Below, piece after piece: positions 1-10,674 of a DNA stretch of 64,000 bases; within the stretch, counting starts at the first letter, position 1; every line of letters begins with the position of its first letter. Position numbers and translations under genes: made by a program. The stretch lies in contig CAJHNH020002826.1 in assembly GCA_905116865.2 (NCBI GenBank), positions 28,631 to 92,630 on the forward strand, read 5' to 3'. The stretch comes from Candidula unifasciata (Eukaryota > Mollusca > Gastropoda > Stylommatophora > Geomitridae). The notes beneath the pieces were generated by a model that saw only the letters and a program-made list of their open reading frames with translations, made no database searches and had not been told where the DNA came from.

Positions 1-344
1 TATTGATGATTAGCTGCATATTGGCCTAAGAACTGGAGTTTAGAGCTCAGTCGTCAGCAAATAAAAAGTCTCTGTAGTTTTTGCTCGAATCCTCCTCAAA
101 TTTAACGAGCTGGCATCTGTGCGGTAATTTAAAGCAATTGCTGGATCGTCATTTTCAAACCCGTTTCAGGCCGCCCCAGGCAATATGGCAGCCCTTTTTA
201 GGGTTGCCACACCCACTCCGAAAAAGCCGGACTACACCAGCCAAGCCTGATCAAGCAGACATGACGCAGCAGAAAACACCCTAACTTAGGCGAAAACGAT
301 CGCAACAACGAATCGAATTAAATCAGATAGCAAGGAAATCGTCT
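1..344. other. Nothing recognised
   Basis: A short open frame runs over 81-284 without recognisable motifs. No repeat or RNA signal seen. Confidence 0.4.
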
Positions 345-900
345 TCAATAAAAGCAAGCCTTCGGGCAGGGGAAAGAGGACCGAATTTGACATTTTTGAT
401 TGGTTTCCACGATTTGGTCATCATCAAATGCACTGACAAGCATTGCAGTAAATGTCATACTAAAGAAAGTTGGCGCAAGCGCACATCCTTGCTGTATGCC
501 ATTTACGACAGGAAAAGGGTGCGACTGTTTTTCCTTCTCCAGCACTCTGGCCTGCATACTTTCATGGAACTGCTGTACAATCCTAATAAACTAATAAGGA
601 CGGCCAAATTTAGCCATGATTTTTCACAGGCCTCCTCTCCTTACTGTATCAAAGGTCTTTGTGAGGTTCTCTACTGACTATCAAAGGTCTTTGTGAGGTC
701 CTCTACTGACTGTATCAAAGGTTTTTGTGAGGTCGTAGTTTTGTTGTTGACACTTTTCCTGGAGCTGGCGAGCAGCAAAAATCATGTCAGTAGTCCCTGG
801 ATCTTTTCGGAAGCCACACTGGTTCTTGGGAGGTCTTGGTCAAGATGCAAGTTTAGGAGAATTCTAGCTAGGATAAGAAGAAACGGGTCGCAAAAACACA
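345..900 (-). pseudogene. LINE reverse-transcriptase fragment
   Basis: On the minus strand the frame reads VVNGIQQGCALAPTFFSMTF, the pattern of reverse-transcriptase palm motifs in RTE/CR1-like LINEs, preceded by a degenerate copy of motif A (DLTKTFDTV-like). Frames are broken and the YxDD active site is not seen. A short piece of a decayed insertion. Confidence 0.7.
649..735. repeat. Short tandem triplication in the RT fragment
   Basis: The phrase TCAAAGGTCTTTGTGAGG recurs three times at about 36-39-bp spacing with small changes, within the stretch coding RT motif A. Confidence 0.75.
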
Positions 901-1109
901 GACAAATAGCATTTAGAAGAAGGGACGCTGACATTGACTCCGCTACATCGTAATGTGTGTAGTGACGAATCTTGATCTGGTTGTATGCTGAAGAAGCTTT
1001 ATACTCATAAAAGGTAAAGTTGCTAGATGTGAACCATAAGTGCGCTGCCACTAGCAAGGACAGCTGATAAGAAACTGTGACGCTGTCCGCACGCAACTCC
1101 GTAGCTGCA

Positions 1110-1275
1110 GAGACGTTCCTCCATTTACACCAGAGTGTTAACTCTGGTACCCATTACCTAGAGGCTGGGTGAACCCCGGTTTCAAACACCGGCCGTGGGC
1201 TGCAACGAATAGCAGCTGAATCTGAAAGCAAGTCTTCTATGGACTGCGCTAACGCGGCCTTCTTGCCTTATACTC
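1110..1275 (-). mobile_element. tRNA-derived SINE remnant
   Basis: Read on the minus strand it has a TTAGCGCAGTCCAT-like A box and GGTTTGAAACCGGGGTTCA as a B-box-like region, followed by the GGTACC-containing body typical of the S1 family. No intact cloverleaf is claimed. Confidence 0.5.
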
Positions 1276-2224
1276 TAATGGTCATAAGTTCAATTTCAGA
1301 CTGCATCATTTAGTTTTTCCATGCAGAGGATTTCCACTACAGTTTATGGAGTTTGTACTTTATTTGACACTTTTGGCAGGTGGCCAGCTACTCTGTGGAT
1401 AGTAACCAGGTCATATAGGATAAAAGCCTGTGCAAATGAAGACTTGCCCTGAAAACATCACATCGGCGGGCTCCAACCTGATTCCTAGAAGGAAAGATGG
1501 AGAGAGGGTGTACGCTATCACAATCGACGTCACTGCACCTTTTGTATTTCTGTGTAATAGCCACTCCATGGTACTTTTACTAATCGTTCCCACGAGGAGT
1601 TGGTTATGAAATCTCCACCTCTGCCTCGAAGGCGACATAGACATGCTGCACCATGCTTTTCTCCCAGGTAATGCAATCGAGTCAGGGATTCGTCATTGTC
1701 TAATCCGTACAGCATTGATGATATTTGATCCATCCATGCAGCTTCCGGCACGGATGTGTGTTCTGAATTAGAACACTTTGCCAGGTTCGGGAAAACAGAA
1801 ACTTTTGTCACAAACACCCCAGGAAATATTCCACCAGTCTGTATACTCAGTGAAGGTTGGCTCCTCAAGTCGATCCTCAACACTCTTATGTTTCACTCTA
1901 TATGGGTACAGGCTCTCTCCGTCCACATTATGGTGTTACCCTCCCACTTGAATCGCTGTCTGTCCCTTGCTGACTTACCTTCAACTACTCCTTCTCGTAC
2001 GTTTTTTATAAACGTTTTGATTCCGTGAAATGTGACTTATTCTTCTGTTACGCAAGAACAACTTCAATGCCTATCGTTACAAGTGTAACTGTCAAGGCAA
2101 AAAATGATGCAGATGTGGTGTACCAGGTGTGATGGTTCACCTAGGATTATGCTTGTTAAGACCTTTCCGTGATCAGTCTAGAGACAGGTTCCGAATCGGT
2201 AGCCTGGCCAACGTAGATAGGGTC
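1276..2224. other. No recognised gene
   Basis: Several short open frames occur on both strands (for example 1530-1883 minus) but none has a motif or codon pattern I recognise. Confidence 0.35.
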
Positions 2225-2400
2225 GATGTTTCATTTGAAGGCCGGTACATCTGCCTGAGTGACAAGAGCCAATGCCTCGCACAAATAAGCACCCATATCT
2301 GTGGTGCGTGCAAGTTCTGGAACAAGAGTCTAGACGTGGACGAACAACCAGGACTTTCCACCGGAGTCTACATCCAGTAAACACGACGAAGAAGCCAGTC
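2225..2400 (+). mobile_element. S3 short element, partial
   Basis: Shares with the S3 copies at 8 kb the CATCTGCCTGAG segment, the TTCTGGAACAAGA segment and a GACGAAGAAG end. The 5' third is missing. Confidence 0.65.
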
Positions 2401-2769
2401 AGAACAGCAGAAACATTAACACTGTAGTTCTGTAATTGACCACCCACATCTGGCACAACATAACTTGTCTGTACAGACACCACGGCTGTAGCTGGTACAG
2501 GACAACACCTGGCAGATCTTACACAAGTCACATGTAGTCTAAAGCAGGACCTGTCAAGCTGAAAAGGGCGTGGGGACCATTTTTTTAAAACATGTCGCCG
2601 GGTGCACATTATATGTATGCAACAAAAAGAACTTAAATATCAAATTTAATTACCAGAATACACTAAACTGCACACAGTACATTAATTATGAGAAACATGT
2701 AGTAAATACAATGTTCAGTATCTAGTGCAATGTAATAAATTCATTATGGAAAAACCTTAACGCATTTAT

Positions 2770-3520
2770 GCACATTAATGTCAGCAACGAGAGCAAACGA
2801 CATGAAAGAGGACAACCAAGAAGTATATGGAATGAAGGAGTCCCCAACATCCTTAGACACCACAGCAACCGAGCGTGCCCTAGCTCTTTAACTTGCGGCA
2901 CTAAGCAGAAAATGGGCAAAAGAAAGTATATTGCTATTGTTTCGATAAAAGATAAGCATTCAAACAAAAAACTGGACCAAGGCGAAATCGACATCTCAGT
3001 CACGACCACAAAATCTTGCTTTAGTGATCAAATCAGCTGCCTGTCCCTGGAAAATCGCTTCATTGGTTCTTTTCATCTTGCTCTTGATGCCTCGTGCTCT
3101 TTGCCCATCTCTTTTGATGTATACCTTGTATGGAATGGCGTCACAAGGCACTCTCTCTAAGTAAACAAACCATTTGATTTGCTGTCTTTGTATGTAATTC
3201 AGAATTGATTCTATGCTGACCTTTTATTTTATGACCTCATTACTGGTAGTTATCTCTTCTGGTCACTTTTTCAGACATCTCATTTCTATGGTTACTAATT
3301 TTCTTCTGTGGTTTGTTGTAAGTGACCATGTCTGGCACTGGTATCATAGGGTTGGAATGAATATGCTTTGTATGAAATGTTTCTTTTTGCTGATTAAGAT
3401 GGTCTTGTATTGTAAAAAGAGGTTAGCGGTCCAATACTTTCTTTGCATCGGATGTCAGTTTCATCTAGTTTACCATCTTCGTTGACTATTGTTCTCATAA
3501 ATTTAATCTCAGATGCATAT
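2770..3520 (-). pseudogene. LINE C-terminal remnant
   Basis: The minus strand encodes KWFVYLERVPCDAIPYKVY, matching the GHVERMPxDTIPYKAY-type tail found again at 9.9 kb on the other strand. Stops break it repeatedly. The part before about 3,100 is less certain. Confidence 0.6.
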
Positions 3521-3612
3521 TTAATGTCTTGGCACTCTATTGCTACATTTCGCGTCTGCTCCTTTCGTCAGTGTTGTTTCTCAAATTATTATTGGGGGGG
3601 GGGGGGGGGGAA

Positions 3613-3960
3613 CTGAGTGGTCTCGAGGTATGGTATCAAGCCGCGTGAAGGCCGAGGTTATTCACATGGACTTCTAGTAAATTCCCCTGGTCTCTGGGTA
3701 GTGAAATCGGACGCCATTGTATATTTTTCAGCACGTAAAAAATCCCTTGGCAGTTGGAAATAGAAAAGAGTAACCTAACGACCCTGCCCGGGCACAATTT
3801 GGAGTTAAAATTCTACACAAAGTATTTCAGGATCATCGCCGGCGCAACGGAGTTCATGCACTGCGCAGAGATTCTTCAAACTCAGGCTTGAGTTAGAAGT
3901 AGAACGGAGCACCTATGAGTTACACCCGTGTGCTATGTTGTTGATCCGTTAAATAATCAT
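3613..3960 (+). mobile_element. S4 short interspersed element
   Basis: About 340 bp shared with 33.95-34.27 kb: both contain CCCCTGGTCTCTGGGTAGTG, AAATCCCTTGGCAGTTGGAA and CTGCCCGGGCA in the same order and end near GTTGATCCGTT. A poly-G tract (3,594-3,612) precedes it. Not obviously tRNA-derived. Confidence 0.75.
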
Positions 3961-4165
3961 AATCAATCAATTATATTATTTGTTTCACATTCTTCATTTA
4001 TGGCTGTGAATATTTATTTAATTTTTTTTTTATAAACTTACTGATTGACAAATAAATATAATACGCAATCTATCTAAACCAATGTTAAATACATTTAAAA
4101 AACTAAAGTAAACATAGAACTGGGGTGGAAGGGGGGTGTGAAGGGGGATTACTCCTCTTACGATT

Positions 4166-4200
<35 letters not shown>
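4166..4200. repeat. (GT)n(GA)n microsatellite
   Basis: GT repeats pass directly into GA repeats. Confidence 0.9.
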
Positions 4201-4249
4201 TGGGAAACCAAGGGGGCGGGGGAACCTCAAAATGCCCTGAGCAACCAAG

Positions 4250-4440
4250 CTCTGACGACCCTGGCATCGTCTTAAATGGGCTCTATGACTTGCTTGGTAA
4301 GAAACAGCGGGCGGTGATAATGCTGAACACATCACCCATTGATGAGAGTCTATACCAGTGGTTCTTAATCCTCCTAATGCCGCGACCCATAGGTTGAGAA
4401 CCACTGGTCTATACAAATATGAGTGTGAAGTTGTGTGCCC
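4250..4440 (+). mobile_element. S1 SINE remnant, interrupted
   Basis: Contains the S1 segment GCTGAACACATCACCCATTG and its GTCTATA continuation. A 51-bp MITE splits it. Confidence 0.6.
4356..4406. mobile_element. 51-bp hAT-type MITE
   Basis: Begins CAGTGGTTCTTAATCC and ends GGTTGAGAACCACTG, an imperfect inverted repeat of about 15 bp typical of hAT non-autonomous elements. It is flanked by a perfect 8-bp duplication, GTCTATAC (4,348-4,355 and 4,407-4,414), as expected for hAT. Confidence 0.88.
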
Positions 4441-4639
4441 GGAACTTTACTGTTTACTACCGCAGCCGTGTTCCCAGACGTTCACGGGCGAAGGCGGGAT
4501 ATCTTGTGAAAGTCCACAGCTGTTGTGATTGTTCTCAGTAATCTACACGGCCGCTTATGTCGATAAGTGTCAGAATGGTTTCTACGATCGTTAAAACAAT
4601 GAGCCAGCCATAACCCAGCGTAGACAGGAGTCTCTGCTT

Positions 4640-5290
4640 TACAAGGCCGCTATTCCCAGTTTGCAAATCATCATCATGTAGCAGGTTCTTTGCAGAACGC
4701 GGCTCTCATCACGGTCTGCCTGAAAAACTCGGTCTCCCGCCAGCTCTCCCGCCTCGTGTACTTTCATACTCAAGGAGTCACTTATATCCTGTGCCCATCT
4801 TCGTGTCCGACGGCCCCTGCCATTCCTTCCTGGTACCATGCCTTCTGCTATAATTTTTTTCCAATCCGTTGTGGCGTTTGATATGACCGAAATATTACAG
4901 CTATCCAGACAGGATGCTGTTTATTAGTCAATCTTCTTTGATGTTCAGATCTTTCAAGATGTCAGTATGTCTCCTCTTCTTTGTCCAAGATATTCTGAGA
5001 ATCTTTCTATAGCATTTCGCTCAAAACCCTTATTCTCTGGGAGATAGTCCACGACTCACATCCGCATGTTGCTACTGGAAAGTTTGCAAAAACATTCCTA
5101 TTTTTCTACGTTGGCTGTTAATCCCAGACGCTGCGTTTTTCACCTGACTCTCCAGGCTTTGACTCTCCGATTTCTTTTTTCTCTTCCTCCTTCCACCCTC
5201 TTCGTTGCCACCTGAATATGGTTCCAAGCACAGAGCACGCACTCCATAGCTACAGCGATGATTCTTGTTAATTATCAAGTACAAAATCTA
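4640..5290 (-). pseudogene. LINE C-terminal remnant
   Basis: The minus strand reads GRGRRTRRWAQDI, the basic tail motif of RTE/CR1-type reverse transcriptases, near 4.8 kb. Homologous DNA occurs at 10.45 kb and 21.55 kb. Frames are broken. Confidence 0.6.
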
Positions 5291-5774
5291 TAGAAAATAT
5301 TTTTTTATACAGGAAGTAAACTGTCTCCTAGTATTGTTTGCTTGCCAGGGAAGAGGCAATGGATGTCTTGAAGGAGTCCATACGCCTGGCCCCAACCCAC
5401 CCGCTAACCAGTCGTTCCACGTTCACGACTGTATGACCTGCAGTCATTCAGCCACTAGGTACGTAGGCACACCGTAGGCTTGGTTTTTTTAATCTTCTCT
5501 AGATCGGTTGTGTTTTGTGCTTCTTCGGTCACGTACAACGGTCTTGACTGTAATAGAAAGGTTTTCCTGATCAAGGGGTTTACGACCTAAGTGTACCCCT
5601 TTCAAACTACAGACACTAGACTCATAGGACTAGACCAAGTTCTAAAGGCAGAACATTTTGTGTACTCCACTGCATGAAAGATCTGACATCTACAGGCCTT
5701 GATCTCTCTGATTCCTGTGTATTCCAGTGAACAATAATCATGCGTGGCCAGATTCGCTTACAGTTTACCTATGT
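5291..5774. other. No recognised feature
   Basis: No gene, repeat unit or RNA seen. Confidence 0.35.
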
Positions 5775-6035
5775 GTCTAAAGGCTGTGAAGTATTGCCGG
5801 TTACAAAAACATCAAGCAAATAATAACTCGATGGACGATGTGGTGAGCATCACGCTGGCTGCCTTTACTTCCCAGGACTTTTAGCTGGTACCCATTTTAA
5901 GGCTGGGTCGAATTGGGAGCTAAGGTCACTTTTTAAAAAGAAAAAAAAAACGTCCAGCTCCTTTAAGATTTGAACTCCCATCTTCGAATCCGCAAAGAAA
6001 CATCTAGCCGCTATACCACAGCGGCTCCCTCGGGG
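5775..6035 (-). mobile_element. S1 tRNA-derived SINE
   Basis: Minus-oriented copy with the B-box-like TTCGAA region near 5.99 kb and the GCTGCCTTTACTTCC body. A 10-A run interrupts it near 5.95 kb. Confidence 0.8.
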
Positions 6036-6118
6036 TGGGGTGCGAATAGGAAAGTAAAGACAACAAGACTGTGTAGATCTTGTATCAGCTCTTAAGTAGT
6101 AATATTATCAACAGCCAC

Positions 6119-6141
6119 CCCCCCCCCCCCCACACACACAC
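6119..6141. repeat. Poly-C then (CA)n tract
   Basis: A run of C bases followed by CA dinucleotides. Confidence 0.9.
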
Positions 6142-6372
6142 AGTGAACAGCTAGTTTTATGTCACACATGGCGGTATACTAGTCTCTACCTATAAATCTT
6201 TGTGCTGAACTTCTTAAGCTGGTCACGCTCTGAAAGGTGTATTTTCCTGCCTAGTTCATTTCATGAGCGTTCAACAAATAGATATATAGAAGAGGCTGGT
6301 ATTTCAACTTCAGCTGGTGGTTAGGTCTCGAGGCGAGCACTTCTGTGTTTCACAGCGTTCATGTTTACTGAT

Positions 6373-6643
6373 AGGGAGTCGCCGTGGCGGAGTGGCTAGA
6401 TGCTCGCCTGCGGATCGGAAGGTCGTTGGTTCGCTCCCTGGCAGAGCCGGACTTTCTTCAAAAATGACCTTTTCTCCCAGGTCGACCCAGTCTCAAGTAA
6501 GTACCGGGTGCAGTCCCGGGAAGTAAAGGCGGCAGGCGTGGTGATGACCATATCACCCATCTTGCGCCGATTGGTCTATAAAATTATAGTTCTAGCCCTA
6601 TATGCCTAAAGGCGTGGAAAGGGTCCATTCACTTTTACTTTAC
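6373..6643 (+). mobile_element. S1 tRNA-derived SINE with target duplication
   Basis: Best S1 example. The head GTGGCGGAGTGGCTAGATGC resembles a tRNA A-box region and GGTTCGCTCC a B box; the tail reads CCTAAAGGCGTGGAAAGG. Flanked by GTTTACTGAT at 6,363-6,372 and 6,644-6,653. Confidence 0.9.
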
Positions 6644-6889
6644 GTTTACTGATGTAGTGCATCACAGAGTTGAGAAAAACAGCTAGAATTTAATCAGTCG
6701 TTCCTTCTAAGCATCAAACTTGTTGACTCATCAATCAATTGCAGTCTCTACAATGGGATATCCACCACTCTCCGTTTTCCATTTTGACAGTACACTCTAA
6801 AAAAAATTCTCATTTTGTTTTGTCAAAATACTGCTGTTGAGAGGGTGACTTACAGGACATTGCAGGGGAAGTATTCGTCCCCTTAAATG

Positions 6890-7090
6890 ATGATATTTTT
6901 TTTTTAAAGCCTTACCCTGGCTCTTGAGAGGGGCCACAATATAGCCCGGCCATAAGTATGGCCTAATAGCTGAATGCGGTTTCCGGGACCTCTCCACAGG
7001 TGATCCACATCCACAAGGTGGCACTTTGGGTCATCGGGTGTTTATTGCTTGTGTGATGTCCTAGTGGGGTAAAATCTACTGCTACTACAT
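6890..7090 (+). mobile_element. S5 short element
   Basis: About 190 bp shared with 38.64-38.83 kb: GGGACCTCTCCAC, GGTGATCC, GGTGGCACTTTG and GTGTTTAT occur in the same order and strand. Confidence 0.7.
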
Positions 7091-7440
7091 TGCAGGAACT
7101 AATGGTTGTACAGACATCATCAAAGTGAATGAACAACACTGAGGCAGGTTTTAACAACAATATTTATTCTAGTTTCTTACTTTGCATGATTACAAGACTC
7201 AAATGTCAAACATGATATCTGACAAATCAAACATATTATCACAATTACTTTCCTAAAAAGACTATCCTTACAAAGCTACCCTGATAACAGCAAACAGAAG
7301 ATGCATTCAGGTGACATGTAGAATAGGTCATGCAAAATGCCAAATCACAGAATGAAGATGATTCTATCAAGCCTATCTTTGTCAAGTGAGATGAAGTTCT
7401 TAACAGAGTTATAAAATGCTAGACTTAATTGACAATTTAC
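7091..7440. other. No recognised feature
   Basis: AT-rich sequence without recognised motifs. Confidence 0.35.
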
Positions 7441-7445
7441 ATGGT

Positions 7446-7790
7446 TGAATCATGGACTGTCAGCCAGTTAGTGAATCATGGACTGTCAGCCAGTTAGTGA
7501 ATCATGGAATGTCAGCCAGTTAGTGAACCACGGACTGTCAGCCAGTTAGTGAATCATGGACTGTCAGCCAGTAAGTGAATCATGGACTGTCAGCCAGTTT
7601 GTGAATCATGGACTGTCAGACAGTTAGTGAATCATGGATTGTCAGCCAGTTAGTGAATTATGGAATGTCAGCTAGTTAGTGAATCACGGACTGTCAGCCA
7701 GTTAGTGAATCATGGACTGTCAGCCAGTTAGTGAATCACGGACTGTCAGCCAGTTAGTGAATCATGGACTGTCAGCCAGTTAGTGAAACA
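7446..7790. repeat. 26-bp minisatellite, about 13 copies
   Basis: Unit GTGAATCATGGACTGTCAGC plus CAGTTA with scattered substitutions. A GT microsatellite and G run follow. Confidence 0.95.
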
Positions 7791-7844
7791 GTTCACTGTC
7801 GGATTCTGGTGTCCTTGTGTGTGTGTGTGTGTGTGTGTGTGGGG

Positions 7845-8110
7845 GGGGGGGGACAAGAAATAAACAGACAGACCCAGTGCCTCCTAAAAAGCATGTCGTA
7901 AGAGTCGACTAATTAGGGATGTTTTCTTCAAAGTCCGGAGTGCATCTGCCTGAGAGGCGAGGAACTAACAGTCTACATTTAAATAAGGTAGATCTGTAAA
8001 ACAGACATGCATGCAAATCTCAGGTTCTGGAACAAGACTGAATTCCATAAGTGGATAAACAACCAGAACTTTCGGCCAGAGTTTACAGCTACTGAAAGCG
8101 AAGGAGGTGG
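7845..8110 (+). mobile_element. S3 short element
   Basis: Contains GCATGTCGTAAGAGTCGACT, CATCTGCCTGAGAGGCGAGG and CAGAGTTTACAGCTACTGAA in S3 order, lying just before a second copy in the same orientation. Confidence 0.85.
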
Positions 8111-8191
8111 AAGTAAGCAAAACAGTTTGTGTAAGCTACAGGAGGGCGGTTTTACACATAATGAAAATAACACAATAGTCAATTTAATTGC

Positions 8192-8476
8192 CCCCCGTGT
8201 GGGTTCCGGGGCCCCATTGTGGGGAAAACAAGAATAGACCCACTGCCTCCCCAAAAGCATGTCGTAAGAGTCGACTAATTGGGGAGCTTCCTTTGAAGTC
8301 GGAGTGCATCTGCCGGAGAGGCAAGGAACCAACAGTCTGTATTCAAGAGAATGAGATCTGTAAAACTGATGCACACGCAACACTCAGGTTCTGGAGCAGG
8401 ACTGCAGTTCAGTAGTGGATGAGCAACCAGAACCTTCCGCCAGAGTTTACAGCTGGTGAACGCGAAGAAGAAGAAG
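8192..8476 (+). mobile_element. S3 short element with target duplication
   Basis: Full-length example. Starts CCCCCGTGTGGGTTCCGGGG and ends in GAAGAAGAAGAA. Flanked by AATTTAATTGC at 8,181-8,191 and 8,477-8,487. The tail and duplication point to retrotransposition, with the GAA end as 3' end. Confidence 0.9.
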
Positions 8477-8499
8477 AATTTAATTGCATAATGAATATA

Positions 8500-8939
8500 T
8501 CTTGACAGAAATGCTCTCCAAAAAAAAAAAACTGACTACGTGCAACAGAATCAGACAATCAACATTCTTTGATTACATCTTGAGTATGGAGAACTTTAGT
8601 ATGTCATCACTAAAGAAACTGGAAAAGGAAGAAAGGCAGAGGGAGACCAAAAAAGAAGATGATGCTCAGCTTGGCATCATGGCATGGAAAAACATGTGCA
8701 TCATAAACAAGTGACAGTCACAAGACACACAGTTGTGGACAGTCATCATTATTAAAAGCATATGATACAGACTATAAGAAGAAAATCCCTTAGTTCTTTC
8801 ACTGTTAGCATTAATATATTGACATCTGTATTAACAACATCATAGTTCTATTTGTCCTAAGCGTTCACAGAATGTTAACTCAGATGGAACGTTCACTCTT
8901 TGACTTTGATCTTGATCTAGAACTTTAGTTGTTTTATTT
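8500..8939. other. No recognised feature
   Basis: Contains a 76-codon open frame (8,484-8,714) with no recognised motif. Confidence 0.35.
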
Positions 8940-9095
8940 GTATGCAGACTGTTGGTTTCTTGTCTCTCAGGCAAATGAACTTTAAAGAAAACACCCCTTA
9001 TTAGTCGCTGTCTATGACATGCCTGTTAGGGGGGCGGTGGGTCTATTCTGTGTTATCCAAAGTGGAGCCACAGAAGCCACACAGGGAAATATCAC
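8940..9095 (-). mobile_element. S3 short element, partial
   Basis: Has the GCAGACTGTTGGTTTCTTG segment and the GGGTCTATTCTGTG end of S3 in inverted orientation. Confidence 0.7.
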
Positions 9096-9689
9096 AGTTG
9101 ATGCTGAAGTCCAAAATATATATTTATGGATAGTTAACTGTAGAGGGAGAGAGAGAGAGAGTAGTTCTAAAATTTTGATACCAGCCCTCATTCTGTATTA
9201 ACTAGCATGACATTTCATGTTAAATTCTTGAATGTGGAATCTAGACATTAAATGACAGGACATTTCATATCCAGCTCATGGAACTTAAACCTGTCTTGCA
9301 AGGAAACAAATTATGCTATGTCATGTTCCTGGAAACTATCCGGGAAGTTAACCCGGTCAACTAATGCTCCACGAAGTTTTATGTGTTGGCTGAAAGGTGT
9401 AAATATCTCAAGCTTTGCTGTAAACAGGCACAAAACATTTATATCACTAGGACGAACAGAAAGAAGAAGAAGAAACAAATTATAACCCAGACGGAATAAA
9501 GCATAGAGACTATAGGCATTACCAGCTATAAATACAAACTTTGGATCATGAACTCTTGGACATACTGATCTCAGATATGGATCTCATCATTTAGAAGCAA
9601 GAGGATTTGTCAAATAATTCAGTGTAACTGGTTCTGATTGTGTGAATACATATACAATTCGATGCAGTAAAGCAAACCAAGTATTGGGA
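9096..9689. other. No recognised gene
   Basis: The stretch around 9.33-9.49 kb (CGGGAAGTTAACCCGGTCAA) resembles one near 27.83-27.96 kb, so it is probably a low-copy repeat. Confidence 0.4.
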
Positions 9690-10180
9690 CAGGTAGCCCT
9701 CATATTATAACATAAGACAATCACAAATCAGCACACACAAAAACATCTCACACAAAGCATACTTATTCCAAGCCTATGCTATCAGTGCCAGATGTGGTCA
9801 CTCATAACAAATCAGAAAAAAAACATTAGTAACCATGGAAATGAGATGTCCCAGAAACGATAAAATCAGGAATCAGGTCATGAGAGAACAAGTCGGCACA
9901 GAACCCAGCTATAAATTACACACAAAGACAGCACGTAAATAGTTTGCACACATGGAGAGAATGCCTTGGGACACCATAACATATAAGGCATACCAAAAAG
10001 AGAAGGACCTAGAAAACAAGGCAGACCAAGAACAACATGGAAAGATAACATCAGAAAAACTCTATAACAGCATGATGTGTCTATGGTCGATGTGACCTAA
10101 AAAGCAAGAAACAGAACCTAATATCTCCATCGAAACTGGAAGTGATAAAAGAGGAAGTGAAGACGAAGAAGAATATTTAT
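9690..10180 (+). pseudogene. LINE C-terminal remnant
   Basis: Plus-strand frames read FAHMERMPWDTITYKAYQKE and downstream a GRPRTTWKDNIRKTL-type basic tail after frame shifts, the end of a CR1/RTE-like reverse transcriptase. Same family as the minus copy at 2.8-3.5 kb. Confidence 0.65.
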
Positions 10181-10444
10181 TATACAACAAATCATGGCTG
10201 TTGTAGCTCTGAACTTATTCTCCTTCAGCGATGCATTTGTTTCAGCATGAGTTACAAGCAGCAGGTTCATAGCCAAATTTACCAATCAATTTCAAGGCTT
10301 TTCAAGGTCTTTTTCAAGGTCTCCTTAGTTTTTTTCAAGGTTGTCTCGGTGTAATACTGAAACAAGATTTTTGCCTTGTTCAAGGGTGTACTGAGCACAC
10401 AAGGTACTTCATTTGTGCCACATGTGTTGGTATACCAGCACATA

Positions 10445-10590
10445 TATCATCATCATGTAGCATTTCCTTTGTCCTGACAAAAAAACCTCGGTCTCTCACC
10501 AGCTCTCCCGCCTCATGTACTTTTTTATACTCAAGGATTCACTTATATCCTGTGCCCATCTTCGTGTTGGTCGGCCCCTGAGCTTGATAT
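10445..10590 (-). pseudogene. Short LINE remnant
   Basis: Shares ACTCAAGGATTCACTTATATC and CTTCGTGT with the remnants at 4.7 and 21.6 kb. Confidence 0.6.
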
Positions 10591-10674
10591 AGTGTTTGAA
10601 ATTTTTTTAAGGCTTGGTGGTAGAGGGCAGCAAACTGAAGTCCTGTCTGTTCTGGACCTGGTACCTGAGAGGGT

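Noticed and set aside
2178..2609. 143-codon minus-strand open frame with many Cys
   Set aside because: Overlaps an S3 copy and has no zinc-finger spacing that I could confirm.
6373..6450. Genuine tRNA gene
   Set aside because: Only A- and B-box-like segments; I could not fold a full cloverleaf, and the sequence continues into a SINE body with target duplications.
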